Shown here in pieces: positions 20,970-30,759 of a DNA stretch of 64,000 nucleotides. The notes under the pieces are model-generated. The model did not search any database. It worked only from the letters and a program-made list of their open reading frames with translations, and was not told where the DNA came from. The DNA comes from Cellvibrionaceae bacterium (GTDB lineage Bacteria > Pseudomonadota > Gammaproteobacteria > Pseudomonadales > Cellvibrionaceae). The DNA lies in contig JANPZW010000013.1 in the NCBI GenBank assembly GCA_024707385.1, forward strand, positions 124,001 through 188,000. Direction: 5' to 3'. Position 1 is the first letter of the stretch, and each line of letters opens with the position of its first letter. Both the position numbers and the translations under genes were made by a program.

Positions 20970-21428
20970 TCAGCCTTATTGTAAGCATTTATCACCCTGC
21001 CCCAAGCGACGCGGAGCCGGCTCTTGGCATATCCGCTTCATTTATTACACATATTCCATGCACTTTGGTATCTCATCAAGTCCGCGCATCCGGCCAGCAG
21101 TCTCCACAATACCCTAAATCAGCTCAACTGCCTTCAGCTCGCAAGTGCATCTGGCTTTATCCCATTGGCTAGCGAGGTCGGCGCAACTGAGATCCGACTG
21201 CTAACAGAAGAATTTCACTCCCTCTGAGTACACCAGCACAAACACACAAGATAACGATAGCGGATTGTTAAAGCATTTTTCCGGCGACAAGCGCTCGCAT
21301 CCGTCACAATAAGTCAATAAACTGCCGCATCTGTACGGCGAACGGGCACCGACCGAATACCGCTCACCGGAGCGGCCGATGTTACCGCCGCATCTGCAAT
21401 TTAATGGCACACCAGACGTATAAGTTTC
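20970..21428. other. Divergent intergenic region between wzy-like and wzx-like genes
   Basis: 459 bases that should contain both divergent promoters. A short GC-rich inverted repeat (CCGCTC...GAGCGG) lies near 21360-21380. No gene, sigma-54 site or known RNA is recognised; the 67-codon frame at 21024 has no support. Confidence 0.35.
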
Positions 21429-22799
21429 ATGCTGAATAAAGTGAAGCGTCTGCTCCACGGAACGGAGCTTAAGCGCAAGGTATACACGGGAAGCTTCTGG
21501 GTCACTGTCGGATTCGGCAGTCAAAAGGCATTGCAGCTTGCCAGCAATCTTATTCTCACCCGACTTCTCTTCCCTGAAGCATTCGGTCTTATGGCCCTGG
21601 TAAACGTCTTTATCGTGGGCGTTGCCATGTTCAGTGAAATGGGTATACGGCCAGCCCTGATCCAGGCTCGAAATACTGACAACCCCCGCCTCCTCAACAC
21701 CGCCTGGACTATGCAAATCATCCGCGGGTCGGTCCTTTGGGCAGTTCTCTGCGCGCTCGCCTACCCCGCGTCCCACTTCTATGGTGAGCCAATCCTTGCC
21801 CCTCTGCTCTGTGTCTGCGGCGTAGTGGCATTCGTCAGTGGATTCCGCTCAATTGATTTCATATTGGCCGAACGCGAACTCAAACTGAAGCAGGTGATGC
21901 TGGTCAAGCTGTGCGGACAATTAACAGGCATCACCGCCATGATATTGCTGGCACTGACCTATAAATCGGTATGGGCTCTGGCGATAGGCACGATCTGCGG
22001 GGCGGTAATAGAAATGCTCTTGGGGCACGTGATCCTGCGCAATCACCGTCACCGCCTGTGTTGGGATTCGGAGTTCGTCAAACAGATTTTCCACTTCGGC
22101 AAATGGGTTTTCTGGAGCACCATCTTCACATTCTTCAGCGGCCAGGGCGTTCGAATGATCGAGGGGCGCTTTGTCGACACTGAAACCCTGGCGATGATTG
22201 CCATCGCCGGCACGATCGCCTGGATGTTTGGCGAGCTGATCGAGCGTTTTATGAGCAACGTTCTCTTTCCCACCTTGTCTCGCATCAACCGGGAAGAGCC
22301 AGCCAAATTTGCCTCGATATTGCTCAAGCTGCGAACCCGAGTCATGTTTGCCGCCGTTCCACTATTCGGAGTAGTTTCACTGCTCTCCGTTTTCATCATC
22401 GACCTACTCTATGACGATCGTTACGCATTTGCAGGACAGGTGCTAGCGATTCTGGCGATCAACAGCGCGATACGCACCATGCCGCAGATCTATCAGAGCG
22501 CTCTTCTAGCCCAAGGCAACACCCGCCTGCACTTCATGACCGTAGGCACTCTGGCATTTTCCAATATCACCGGACTGATATTGGGGTATTACAGCGCAGG
22601 AGTTCTCGGCATGCTGATTGGTTCAGGTCTTGGCTATCTGGCGGGGTACTGCATAACCCTGGGATTTATCAGCCGCTCCGGCTGGATGTCCGTAAAATGG
22701 GAGCTGTTTTTCCTCCTCGTAATTGCCTCTTTTGCCCTGCTCAGCTTCAATTTCCATCTTGGTGAATTTTCCTGGGGCGCGATTAATGCCCGCACGTGA
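21429..22799 (+). CDS. Wzx-like oligosaccharide flippase
   Basis: 456 residues, about 12 to 14 hydrophobic helices, MATE/MOP-type polysaccharide transporter (PF13440/PF01943 style). Recognisable segments: LASNLILTRLLFPEAFGLMALV in the first helices, MGIRPALIQ, LNTAWTMQIIRG, and GRFVDTETLAMIAIA. It should move undecaprenyl-linked repeat units from the cytoplasmic to the periplasmic side of the inner membrane for the polymerase encoded divergently next door. The glycosyltransferase at 22890 follows on the same strand after 90 bases. Confidence 0.85.
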   Translation: MLNKVKRLLHGTELKRKVYTGSFWVTVGFGSQKALQLASNLILTRLLFPEAFGLMALVNVFIVGVAMFSEMGIRPALIQARNTDNPRLLNTAWTMQIIRGSVLWAVLCALAYPASHFYGEPILAPLLCVCGVVAFVSGFRSIDFILAERELKLKQVMLVKLCGQLTGITAMILLALTYKSVWALAIGTICGAVIEMLLGHVILRNHRHRLCWDSEFVKQIFHFGKWVFWSTIFTFFSGQGVRMIEGRFVDTETLAMIAIAGTIAWMFGELIERFMSNVLFPTLSRINREEPAKFASILLKLRTRVMFAAVPLFGVVSLLSVFIIDLLYDDRYAFAGQVLAILAINSAIRTMPQIYQSALLAQGNTRLHFMTVGTLAFSNITGLILGYYSAGVLGMLIGSGLGYLAGYCITLGFISRSGWMSVKWELFFLLVIASFALLSFNFHLGEFSWGAINART

Positions 22800-22889
22800 C
22801 AATATCCAGCTCGATAAAACACTGTTTAATAGTTCGCCCCACGACGGCCATAGTTTTGCTAGTGACAAACCCCGGAGCCCTGTACACCC

Positions 22890-23868
22890 ATGACAATGGA
22901 AAATCCTTCTGTTTCGATAGTCACGGTAACTTATAACGCAGAAAGCTTTATTGACCGCTATGCCGAAAGTGTTTTTGCTTTATTGCAAAAACACCAAAAC
23001 TTCAGTTTGGTCGTGGTCGACAATGCTTCGTCAGACAGAACCTTGGAAAAACTGCAGGCACATGTGGGGAAGGTAGATGTTGAAAGCAGGGTTGAATTGA
23101 TAGCGAGCCAGACCAACCTGGGTTTTGGTAAGGCCTGCAATCTTGGCGCAGAGAAAAGTGGGCAATGGACCCCTATGCTTTACTGGTTTTTAAATCCCGA
23201 CACAGTTATCGATAACTCAGCCGCTGAAGAACTTATCCGCTGCTTCAACGAGAAGCCTGAGGCGGACTTTGTTGGCAGCGCTCTCAAGAATGAATTCGGA
23301 GAGAAAAGATCGGCCGCGTTTCGATTTCCAAAAATACCGACCGTTTTTTCTCGCCAATGCCCGTGTGGGCTTATTGGATAAACTTTTTCCCAACTATAAC
23401 AATACCGCCCCGCTGCAACACTCTCCTTTTCCCACCGACTGGGTTTCCGGCGCCTCATTTATGGTAAGGAGCGAGACTTTCAAACACCTGGGCGGTTTTG
23501 ATCCTTTCTTTTTCCTCTATTTCGAAGAGGTGGATCTATTTCTTCGCGCTAAAAGAGCCGGCTACCGAACTCTATTTTGCCCGGCAAGTGTCGTATTCCA
23601 CGAGTCGGGGGCATCCACCGGCATCAACAAGAAGAACACTCAGGAAATTAAGCCTCGTCCCGATTACTGGTTTGAATCTCGAAGATACTTTTATCTTCAG
23701 AGATTTGGCAGAGTATATTTTCTCGCCGTCGACGCTGCATTCTTGCTCGGGCAGTGCCTCTACCGCATAAAGACCATGATGACTGGTAAACCGGCAAACG
23801 AACCCCCAAAACTCATCAGCACAATTTTCCGCTTCTCCGGCCTTTTTGAGCGGACACCCGGCCAATAG
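22890..23868 (+). CDS. Glycosyltransferase family 2, rhamnosyltransferase-like (frameshifted as sequenced)
   Basis: GT-A enzyme of about 326 residues. VSIVTVTYNAESFI opening, LVVVDNASSDRT, the TNLGFGKACNLGA nucleotide-sugar loop and WFLNPDTVI (DxD-like NPD). It then breaks in a T6 run at 23344-23349. With five T it reads IPTVFLANARVGLLDKL and joins the second piece with DWVSGASFMVRSETFKHLGGFDPFFFLYFEEVDL, the acceptor/catalytic motif of WbbL-type enzymes. The start may be ATG 22890 or 22896. Donor likely dTDP-rhamnose or similar, by family only. Its stop lies 1 base from the stop of the convergent fusion gene. Confidence 0.85.
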
Positions 23869-23869
23869 T

Positions 23870-26035
23870 TTATTTATCGGCCGTTATAATTACGCTGACT
23901 GGGGCTGATACGTAGGAAAAGGGAGGAATATCCCTATCCACAACCGCGTTGGGACCTATAACGCTATAGCGGCCGACCGTGATTTTTCCCACAATCACCG
24001 CCCCTGTGCCGATATGGACGCCCTGCTCTATGACCGGCTTGCCTTGAAGATCACTTAAATCTTTTACACCAATTGTCGTGTTTTGCCGTACAACAACATC
24101 ATCACCGATGGAGTTCGCGCCCAAAATCATTCCGCCAAAGTGCTCCAATTTAACTCGCCGTCCCAATTTGACCGTGTAATCTAACTTGATACCGCAAAAA
24201 ATTTGTACAAGCTTTCTATGCATGCGATATAACAGCGTCAGAGGGGCTCGAACTGCCTTGATCCTAATTCCCATGCGCCAGTTCCCAAAACGATGGTTGA
24301 CCACAGCCCAAAAGCCCTGGGAGAACCAATCGCACTCATGGGTCTGAAAATCTTCTTTCAGCAAAGCCCAAAACTTGATGCCAGCCGGATTTTCGTTGGT
24401 CGCACCTTTTACTAAGGATGATCGATTATCGTCACCCCCAATCGGAGCAGCCGCATTTTCAGGGACACTCCCAACCTTACTCGCCAAATCCTGAATTGAA
24501 ACTTTGCGCCAATCATTTGGTAAGTAGCCTAAAATTCTTTCCACTTCCAGGCCCAACCTAACCGCAGTTATCGAATCCAGGCCCAAATTGTCAAAATTAT
24601 CTTGCTCACTGACAAGATAATTTTCTCCGACGGCTTTTTGATAAAAAAACAGAAGCCTTTGTAAATCCGTAGTTGCCTCGCCCAGCGGAAGCTTTTCTGA
24701 ATCTTTTTTTGCCGCCAGGTTTTCATAAGCTTCTCGCAACAACCGACGCTGTACTTTGCCAGTATCCGTAACAGGTAGCTTTTCACATTCATAGGTTTTC
24801 ACCACACCGCTGGAGTGAATACCATTTTTTCTGATTATCTTTTTTGTGGCTTCTTTAAGCTCATCCAGCCCAATCGCACAGGTTTCGTCTCTGGCGACAA
24901 GGATTGCCTCGCCATAGGTTGCGTCACTCACTCGCGTAACCGCAATACCAGACGCAATTTGAAACTCTTCTCTCAAGGCATCCTCAAGCAGCTCAGCCGC
25001 TATTTTTTGCCCCGCGCAATTAATGACATTGTCTGCCCTTCCTTCGAAATATAAATAACCGTTCTCTACTCTTCCAAGATCATTTGTTTCAAACCATTCA
25101 CCGTCCCCAGGAAGGGTTTGCAACCTGCCATCAATCAGTAATGCAGACGCAAGATGAGGACCTTTTATGCGAATTTTCCCCTCAGGACTCAAGGATATTT
25201 CAGTTGCGCCGCAGGCCTGTCCCACGCTTTGCAATTCCTCAACCGAAGATTGGTCAATCCTCAGAAGAGTCGTCCTCGACGCTTCGGTCAAGCCGTAATG
25301 TTGTACGATTCCGGCCTGTGGAAATAACTCACGCAATCTCAACTTCTCTTCAGCACTCATAGGCTGGCTGCCGATTTCGATCCAGCGCAGTTGGGAACCG
25401 CAGGCGGCAAACAATTCTGAATTTTCCAGCAGCACTCGCAACATACTGGGAACCGCCGAAAGACTATTGATTTCCCCATCAGCCAACATTTGTGCGATCT
25501 GCCGAGGACTGAAGCCATTTTCCGGGATAAATGCTTTGCCTCCAACCTGCGCTATCAAACGACACCGGCCAAACCCAAACGAATGATAAACAGGAACACC
25601 AATATATTCCCGAATAGAGCTATCTACCGCACATACATTTAATAGCCGCTGCACTACGTCATTCAGCGCTTTAAAGCTGATAAGCACGCCTTTCGGAACA
25701 CCTTCTGTTCCCGACGTAAAAGAGATAAGTGCAATTTCATCACTTCGATTTCCGGCGAACCTCGGTGTGAACCAACCGCATTCGGCTCCAACATTAACAA
25801 TGTTTTCCACGGAGGCCGCATTTATCCGCTCTTTGTCAGCGGAGCTCCTCATGGGAACGACCGTCAAACCATCCTCCAGCGCCTTCAAAATTGTTTTGAC
25901 ATAGTCCACCGAATTGCGGGTGACCACACCGATCAGTTTTCTATCGCCTAAACCTTTCTGAAAATTCATCAACATCTCATCGCTAAGTGAATCGTTAGCT
26001 ATCATTTCAAGGGCACACCGGCTAATACCCATCAT
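23870..26035 (-). CDS. Adenylation (acyl-CoA ligase-like) / carrier / hexapeptide acyltransferase fusion
   Basis: 721 residues from ATG 26035 (GAGG upstream); three domains in one chain. Residues 1-435: ANL adenylating domain with SFTSGTEGVPKG at 105-116, YGLTEAS at 247-253, ETNDLGRVENGYLYFEGRAD at 316-335, and the catalytic Lys in DTGKVQR (Lys427). Residues 455-525: phosphopantetheine carrier with DNLGLDS, Ser488. Residues 553-721: serine-acetyltransferase-like region with an alpha-helical lead and left-handed beta-helix hexapeptides (GANSIGDDVVVRQNTTIGV, GTGAVIVGKITVG). The layout suggests activating an acid, holding it as a thioester and transferring it to an EPS sugar or precursor. Substrate unknown. 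Cytoplasmic; no signal peptide or membrane helix. Confidence 0.8.
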   Translation of the reverse strand: MMGISRCALEMIANDSLSDEMLMNFQKGLGDRKLIGVVTRNSVDYVKTILKALEDGLTVVPMRSSADKERINAASVENIVNVGAECGWFTPRFAGNRSDEIALISFTSGTEGVPKGVLISFKALNDVVQRLLNVCAVDSSIREYIGVPVYHSFGFGRCRLIAQVGGKAFIPENGFSPRQIAQMLADGEINSLSAVPSMLRVLLENSELFAACGSQLRWIEIGSQPMSAEEKLRLRELFPQAGIVQHYGLTEASRTTLLRIDQSSVEELQSVGQACGATEISLSPEGKIRIKGPHLASALLIDGRLQTLPGDGEWFETNDLGRVENGYLYFEGRADNVINCAGQKIAAELLEDALREEFQIASGIAVTRVSDATYGEAILVARDETCAIGLDELKEATKKIIRKNGIHSSGVVKTYECEKLPVTDTGKVQRRLLREAYENLAAKKDSEKLPLGEATTDLQRLLFFYQKAVGENYLVSEQDNFDNLGLDSITAVRLGLEVERILGYLPNDWRKVSIQDLASKVGSVPENAAAPIGGDDNRSSLVKGATNENPAGIKFWALLKEDFQTHECDWFSQGFWAVVNHRFGNWRMGIRIKAVRAPLTLLYRMHRKLVQIFCGIKLDYTVKLGRRVKLEHFGGMILGANSIGDDVVVRQNTTIGVKDLSDLQGKPVIEQGVHIGTGAVIVGKITVGRYSVIGPNAVVDRDIPPFSYVSAPVSVIITADK

Positions 26036-26216
26036 ACTTCCACCCTCATTTTCCCTAGCGGAATACACCCATCTTAAAATCTGACAAGAAGGCGCGTAAT
26101 TCTACATCAACTGAATGCCATAAAGGGCATGAATGTCAAGTCGAGCGGCGCAAAGTGTGAGGAACTGGTATCATCCAATGCGTACCGCATTCGACATCCT
26201 GCATAAATAAACAACT

Positions 26217-27452
26217 ATGAAAATAGCCTACCTAACCAATTGTTTCGGTACGCAGTCTCACACTTTCATGCGCCGTGAGATTCGCGCGCTCCGGAAATTG
26301 GGCGTCGAGCTTTCGTTATACGGCATCCGCAAAGATGAATCGGGTCACGCGGCTGACGCTAACGATCTCGTTGAAGAAACCCATTACCTCTATCCGGTTA
26401 ATAAGTCTTTGACGCTGTCCACCAATCTGCACTATTTGATGAGCAGCCCTATACGCTATCTGAAAAATCTTTCTAGCGCCTTTGCCAGTCCCGAATTCTC
26501 TTTTTCGCGGCGAATGAAAATGGTGGCTCACTATTTTCTGGCTGCGCCGGTGGCACGCCATATGGAGTCCTCCGGCATCACTCATATACACGCCCAATTT
26601 TTAAACGTCTCAAGCTCCATCGCTATGTACGCTGCAGCACATGCGGGTATTCCTTTTAGTGTGACCGCACACTCAGCAGGGTCTTTCAAGGCAGCCGATA
26701 CAGTTGGCCTGCATGAGAAACTACGCAAAGCGCAATTCCTCATCATGATTTCCCATTACAACGTGGACTATTACGATGCCGTCAGCCCGTGTCGACACAA
26801 ATCCTACGTCGTGCGTTGTGGCATGAATCTGGAGGACTTTACGTTCCATGCACCCAGCGACCGCGCGGCAAACTCAGATGCAATCACCCATAAAACGAGA
26901 TTATTAGGCGTGGGGCGTTTTGTCGCCAAAAAGGGATTCCATTATTTGATCGAAGCGGCTGCGATTCTGAAGCATCGCAAGGTGGATTTTGAATTGCGTC
27001 TCGTGGGTAATGGACCATTAGACGACGAACTGCGTACCCTAGCCAACCGACTGCATGTGTCGGACTGTGTGAAATTCCTCGGACAAAAAAGCACCCATGA
27101 AGTGCGCGCGGAAATGACAGAGGCGGACATAGTGGTGGTTCCATCCGTTACCACAAACACTGGCGATATGGAGGGATTGCCGGTGGTCATTATGGAAGCC
27201 ATGGCAACGGGCACCGCGGTGGTGGCGTCGGATCATGCCGGAATACCGGAAATCGTTATTCCGGGACAGACTGGTTTTCTCACGCCCGAGCGGGACGCCG
27301 AGAGCATCGCTGACGCTGTGTGTGAACTTATCAAAAATCCGCCCGTGGAAATGCTGACACGAGCGCGCTTATTGATTGAAGACAACTTTAATATCGCGAC
27401 GGTCGCCCGCCGCCGCCAAGACATTTTTAATCGTCATGATCAGGTGAGATGA
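26217..27452 (+). CDS. Glycosyltransferase family 4 (EPS locus)
   Basis: 411 residues, GT-B fold. It starts MKIAYLTNCFGTQSHTFMRREI, close in style to the enzyme at 11313. Middle: HIHAQFLNVSSSIAMY and SVTAHSAGSF. C-half: RLLGVGRFVAKKGFHYLIEA, LRLVGNGPLDDEL, VKFLGQKSTHEV, and donor motif DMEGLPVVIMEAMATGTAVVASDHAGIPE. It should add one sugar to the repeat unit; donor not predictable. It is divergent from the fusion gene across 181 bases and nearly touches the next GT2 (1 base between stop and start), so the two are co-transcribed. Confidence 0.85.
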   Translation: MKIAYLTNCFGTQSHTFMRREIRALRKLGVELSLYGIRKDESGHAADANDLVEETHYLYPVNKSLTLSTNLHYLMSSPIRYLKNLSSAFASPEFSFSRRMKMVAHYFLAAPVARHMESSGITHIHAQFLNVSSSIAMYAAAHAGIPFSVTAHSAGSFKAADTVGLHEKLRKAQFLIMISHYNVDYYDAVSPCRHKSYVVRCGMNLEDFTFHAPSDRAANSDAITHKTRLLGVGRFVAKKGFHYLIEAAAILKHRKVDFELRLVGNGPLDDELRTLANRLHVSDCVKFLGQKSTHEVRAEMTEADIVVVPSVTTNTGDMEGLPVVIMEAMATGTAVVASDHAGIPEIVIPGQTGFLTPERDAESIADAVCELIKNPPVEMLTRARLLIEDNFNIATVARRRQDIFNRHDQVR

Positions 27453-27453
27453 T

Positions 27454-28352
27454 ATGGATATTTCTGTCGTCATTCCTTCCTATAACACCCAAGACACCAT
27501 TGCTGCCACGCTTGACCGCTTATGTTCGCAGCGCTCTCCATTACAGTTCGAAATCGTGTTGGTGGACTGCTCTGATCACAGCCTTGTGCGTGATATCGCA
27601 AATAGGTTTCCTCAAGTGCGGTATGAACACCGCACGGAGCGCTTCAACCCGGGAGAGGGGCGCAATATTGGAGCACGTATAGCCCAGGGGCAGCTCCTGA
27701 TGTTTATAGATTCGGATGTGCATCTTGCACCAGGCGCTTTTGATGCGGCCTGGCGAGCATTGCAAAGCGGAAAAGAAGTATTCGGTGGCGCACTGGAATT
27801 GAATACAGCGGCCTCTTCGGATACAGCCGCGTATCTGGAGCATTATTTTTTCAATCATGAAGCCCAGGCACACCGCCCAGCAGGGGAGCGCAAAAATCTC
27901 AGTTCCGCTCTTATGTGTTTTAGACGCGAGATATTCCTTGACGCAGGCGGCTTCAAAGACATACCACGGATGCAGGATACAGAGCTGACAGAACGATTGC
28001 GCGACCAGGGGCACAAACTCTATTTCTGCCCGGATATACTGGGATTCCAGATTCAAAACTCTTCCATCGACAATGTATTAAAAAAATCTACATCAACGGG
28101 CAGAACCTGTATTACATCCGCTACCAGCCAACCATGACTACAGCAAAAAAAGCGGCTTTTTACCTGCTGCTGCCAATTTTAGGCACGATAAAGATCGAGC
28201 GCATCATTGGCCGTCATCTGCTTTATCAAGGCTGGAAAAACAAAGTGCGCGTGATGCTGCTGGACCCTGTTCTGGTCCTTGGCATCTGTTATTGGATAGC
28301 CGGCTTTTACAATGCTTTGTGGACTGAGAAGGGAATAAGTCGGGAGCGCTGA
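27454..28352 (+). CDS. Glycosyltransferase family 2 (frameshifted as sequenced)
   Basis: GT-A enzyme of about 299 residues. MDISVVIPSYNTQDTI opening, VLVDCSDHSLV, RFNPGEGRNIGARIAQG, LMFIDSDVHLAPGAF (DxD in DSD), LMCFRREIFLDAGGF and MQDTELTERLRDQGH. The frame breaks in A7 at 28080-28086. With eight A it reads VLKKIYINGQNLYYIRYQPTM and continues into the second piece, a helix pair ending WTEKGISRER, the usual membrane-associated tail of such enzymes. Undercall in a homopolymer is the simplest explanation. It is the last plus-strand gene before the export operon, which runs toward it. Confidence 0.85.
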
Positions 28353-28360
28353 TAAAGGGC

Positions 28361-28384
28361 AAAAAAAAGCGCCTAGCCGGCGCT
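28361..28384 (-). terminator. Rho-independent terminator of the wza-kinase-wzz operon
   Basis: Minus strand: 6-bp stem AGCGCC/GGCGCT with a 5-base loop followed by eight T. It lies 24 bases after the reconstructed wzz stop. Confidence 0.75.
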
Positions 28385-28408
28385 TTCATCAGCAGAAACA
28401 AAAGGAAT

Positions 28409-29940
28409 TTACAAGAACTGCGCAAGCAATACCGTTTTGAATGTGTAAAACGTATATCCGTATATCACCATCAAAATAATCGCCAGCAGTGTCAACAAAA
28501 TAATATCTTTGCGCAAAAAAGGCGCGCGGCAAGAGGTGTGCCGCGATGGGGAACCACTCCCAAGAGTGGGACACCTTCCGGTAATTTCTGACTCAACAAC
28601 GCCACTGAACGCAAGCGGGGATCGAGAATCACGAAAGCAATGGCGAGGCCGACCGGCGCTGCCAATGCCACCACAGGAGCAGCGAGAAAAATAAGGATCG
28701 CCGGAACTCCCGCGGGCTGTAAAGGATAGGTCGGCGGCTCGAGAACCTTGTACGATTCCCCCTGCCCCTCGTCATTCAGTGCCAGAGTAATATTCGCGTT
28801 CTCCTTGCGCGCAAGCATTTCCTCGTATACTTTTTTTGTCACATCATAATCGCGGGTGAGGTCCATCAATTCCGCCTGATTAGCCGCGACGCGCTCGGCG
28901 ACTTTATATTCTTGCTCGAGCAGTTCTTCCAGTGAAGCAATACGGCGCTTTTGTGTCCTCAAATCCACTTCTGCAGTTGAGAGCTGCTTGCGCAGCTCTT
29001 CCAATAAAGGCAGCTCCGATACTTGTCCACCAATCGAATAGGCGGAGCGATATTCATCAATACTCTGCTCCAATTCGAAGATCTGGTTTTTAATCGCAAT
29101 GATGTCGGGGTAGGAATCCTGATAGGTAAGACGCAATTGATCGAGTTGCTCGCTCAGCGCCTCTTTACGTTCAGTAAGTGATTTCAGACGGGTGCGCTGA
29201 TTGACGTTCTGACTCTCTTCCTGAAGCTGGGCTCTAGTGGTGCGTATTTTTTCTTCCGATTCCTGGATCGCAATTTTGAGATTTTGGATCTCGGCGGCCA
29301 GACCGGCTATGCGGTCCTTCACCACCTGCTCACTGGCGTCGACATTGCGGGAGCGGAAATCTTTGAGCTTTTCCTCGGCTTTTTCCAGACGCTTTTTATA
29401 CTTCACTACCTGTTCACTAATGAAGTTGTGCGCTGCATATGTGACTTTTTGTTTCTCAGCGGTGCGATCTTCCACGAACACGCTCACGACGGCTTTTAGG
29501 GTCTCGTATGCGTCATCGGCATCGGAAGAGATAAAACTCAGAACGGTGATATTGCGGTTGGTTGGCTCGGGGCTCACTTGCAAATTGCGCCGCAAGCGAA
29601 GGAACTCGACTTCGAGTTGATCCGGCGTCATCTTTGCCACGTCCGGATTTACCCGGGCCATCACCCGATCCATAAGACGACGCGACAGAATCAAGTCCTG
29701 AATCGTCTCATTTTTATTGACCTCAGCGACCTGGGCAGTTCCGCGCAGCAAGGGCTCGATTACATTAGTGACGTCTTTGATGATAATCGCCTCCGAAACA
29801 TAATATTTCGGCCAATTGAGTGCGATATAGAGCACGGCGAGAAACAGCACAGTGAACAACGCCGCCGCCGCCGCACGATAGCGAATCAGCTCGCGCTTCA
29901 GAGAAGTGAAAATATCTTTTACGTATTGAATGGCGTCCAC
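28409..29940 (-). CDS. Polysaccharide chain-length determinant protein (Wzz/XrtA-associated type, frameshifted near C-terminus)
   Basis: Inner-membrane co-polymerase that sets EPS chain length together with the polymerase, kinase-like protein and outer-membrane exporter. GTG start at 29940 with GAGGGA upstream. Membrane helix 1 at about 20-42 (FTVLFLAVLYIALNW), then a large periplasmic coiled-coil region (about 170-400; EKAEEKLKDFRSRN and LRKQLSTAEVDLRTQKRR), then helix 2 near 415-440. As sequenced it stops early at 28492. Adding one base to the A6 run at 28515-28520 (plus strand) restores a final helix reading IILLTLLAIILMVIYGYTF to the stop at 28409. Length about 510, matching TIGR03007-like proteins. 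Confidence 0.85.
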
Positions 29941-29977
29941 GTCAGCCGTCCCTCAAATCATTCATTCGCCGATGCAC

Positions 29978-30718
29978 TCAGCACCAGTTGTATACGATGC
30001 CCGCCAAACGGTCTTTACCGATCTTGTCCACCGAAGCGTTCAGCTGGGATTCGGTCACTTTTCCATAAGGAACGACCAACACAACAAAATCGCACAATTC
30101 CGCGAGAATGCGGATCTCCGCGTCGTAATCGGCCGCCGACGGCGCATCAACGATGATGTAACGATCCGCATAACGGGCTTTGATTTCGGTAAAAAAGTCG
30201 CGCATCCGCGGTGAATTCAACTTTTCCGTACCACCTTCACGGTTATTGCCCACTGGCACAACCCGCATGCGCGGCACACCACTGGCGTAGACGATATCCT
30301 CTACTCCGGTGGTCGCATCATCCAGATAGTCGGTCAACCCCAACTGGGAAGGCACTGGTAACAGCGCTTCCGCATAGGGCGAATAAAGATTCGCATCGAC
30401 CAGCAGCGACGTTTTGCTTTTATCGAGGGAGATAGTGGCGGCCAGATTAACCGCCACGTGAGAGCTGCCGCCGGGGGCCGCTGAGGTGACCAGACAGACG
30501 AAATTGCGCCAATCGGTCTGTTTCATCAGCTGGGTTCGCAGGTCGCGGAATACCTTGAGATGAACAGAACCTTCATCCCCGGCATGGACGATTTTCATCG
30601 CATCGAATTCCGCTGCGGTGAAATGCCGCACCTCCGACATTTTGGCGATTTGCGACGCCGACGACTGAGCCACCGCTTTATTCAGCGATGCAACAGGTGA
30701 TACGCGTTTGTTTTCCAA
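29978..30718 (-). CDS. Tyrosine-autokinase-like P-loop protein of EPS export, degenerate Walker A
   Basis: About 246 residues, cytoplasmic partner of Wzz (BY-kinase/CpsD-type fold). The Walker A' strand LLVDANL and the later RYIIVDAPSAAD and ELCDFVVLVVPYGKVT strands fit the family. The P-loop region, however, reads VTSAAPGGSSHVAVNLA where active kinases have GEGKT/S, so the nucleotide-binding Lys is missing. There is no terminal Tyr cluster. It may therefore act as a non-catalytic regulator of Wzz. Some marine EPS loci, as I recall, carry a similar GG-S variant. The TTG start at 30718 follows GGAG with suitable spacing. It lies between wza-like (42 bases upstream) and wzz-like (37 bases downstream) genes. 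Confidence 0.8.
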   Translation of the reverse strand: MENKRVSPVASLNKAVAQSSASQIAKMSEVRHFTAAEFDAMKIVHAGDEGSVHLKVFRDLRTQLMKQTDWRNFVCLVTSAAPGGSSHVAVNLAATISLDKSKTSLLVDANLYSPYAEALLPVPSQLGLTDYLDDATTGVEDIVYASGVPRMRVVPVGNNREGGTEKLNSPRMRDFFTEIKARYADRYIIVDAPSAADYDAEIRILAELCDFVVLVVPYGKVTESQLNASVDKIGKDRLAGIVYNWC

Positions 30719-30759
30719 ATGTCAGCTCCTGCAAACCGGTTTCAGTTAGAAACTTTCAA

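Noticed and set aside
21024..21227. 67-codon frame between wzy-like and wzx-like genes
   Set aside because: No start signal or homology; likely chance in a promoter region.
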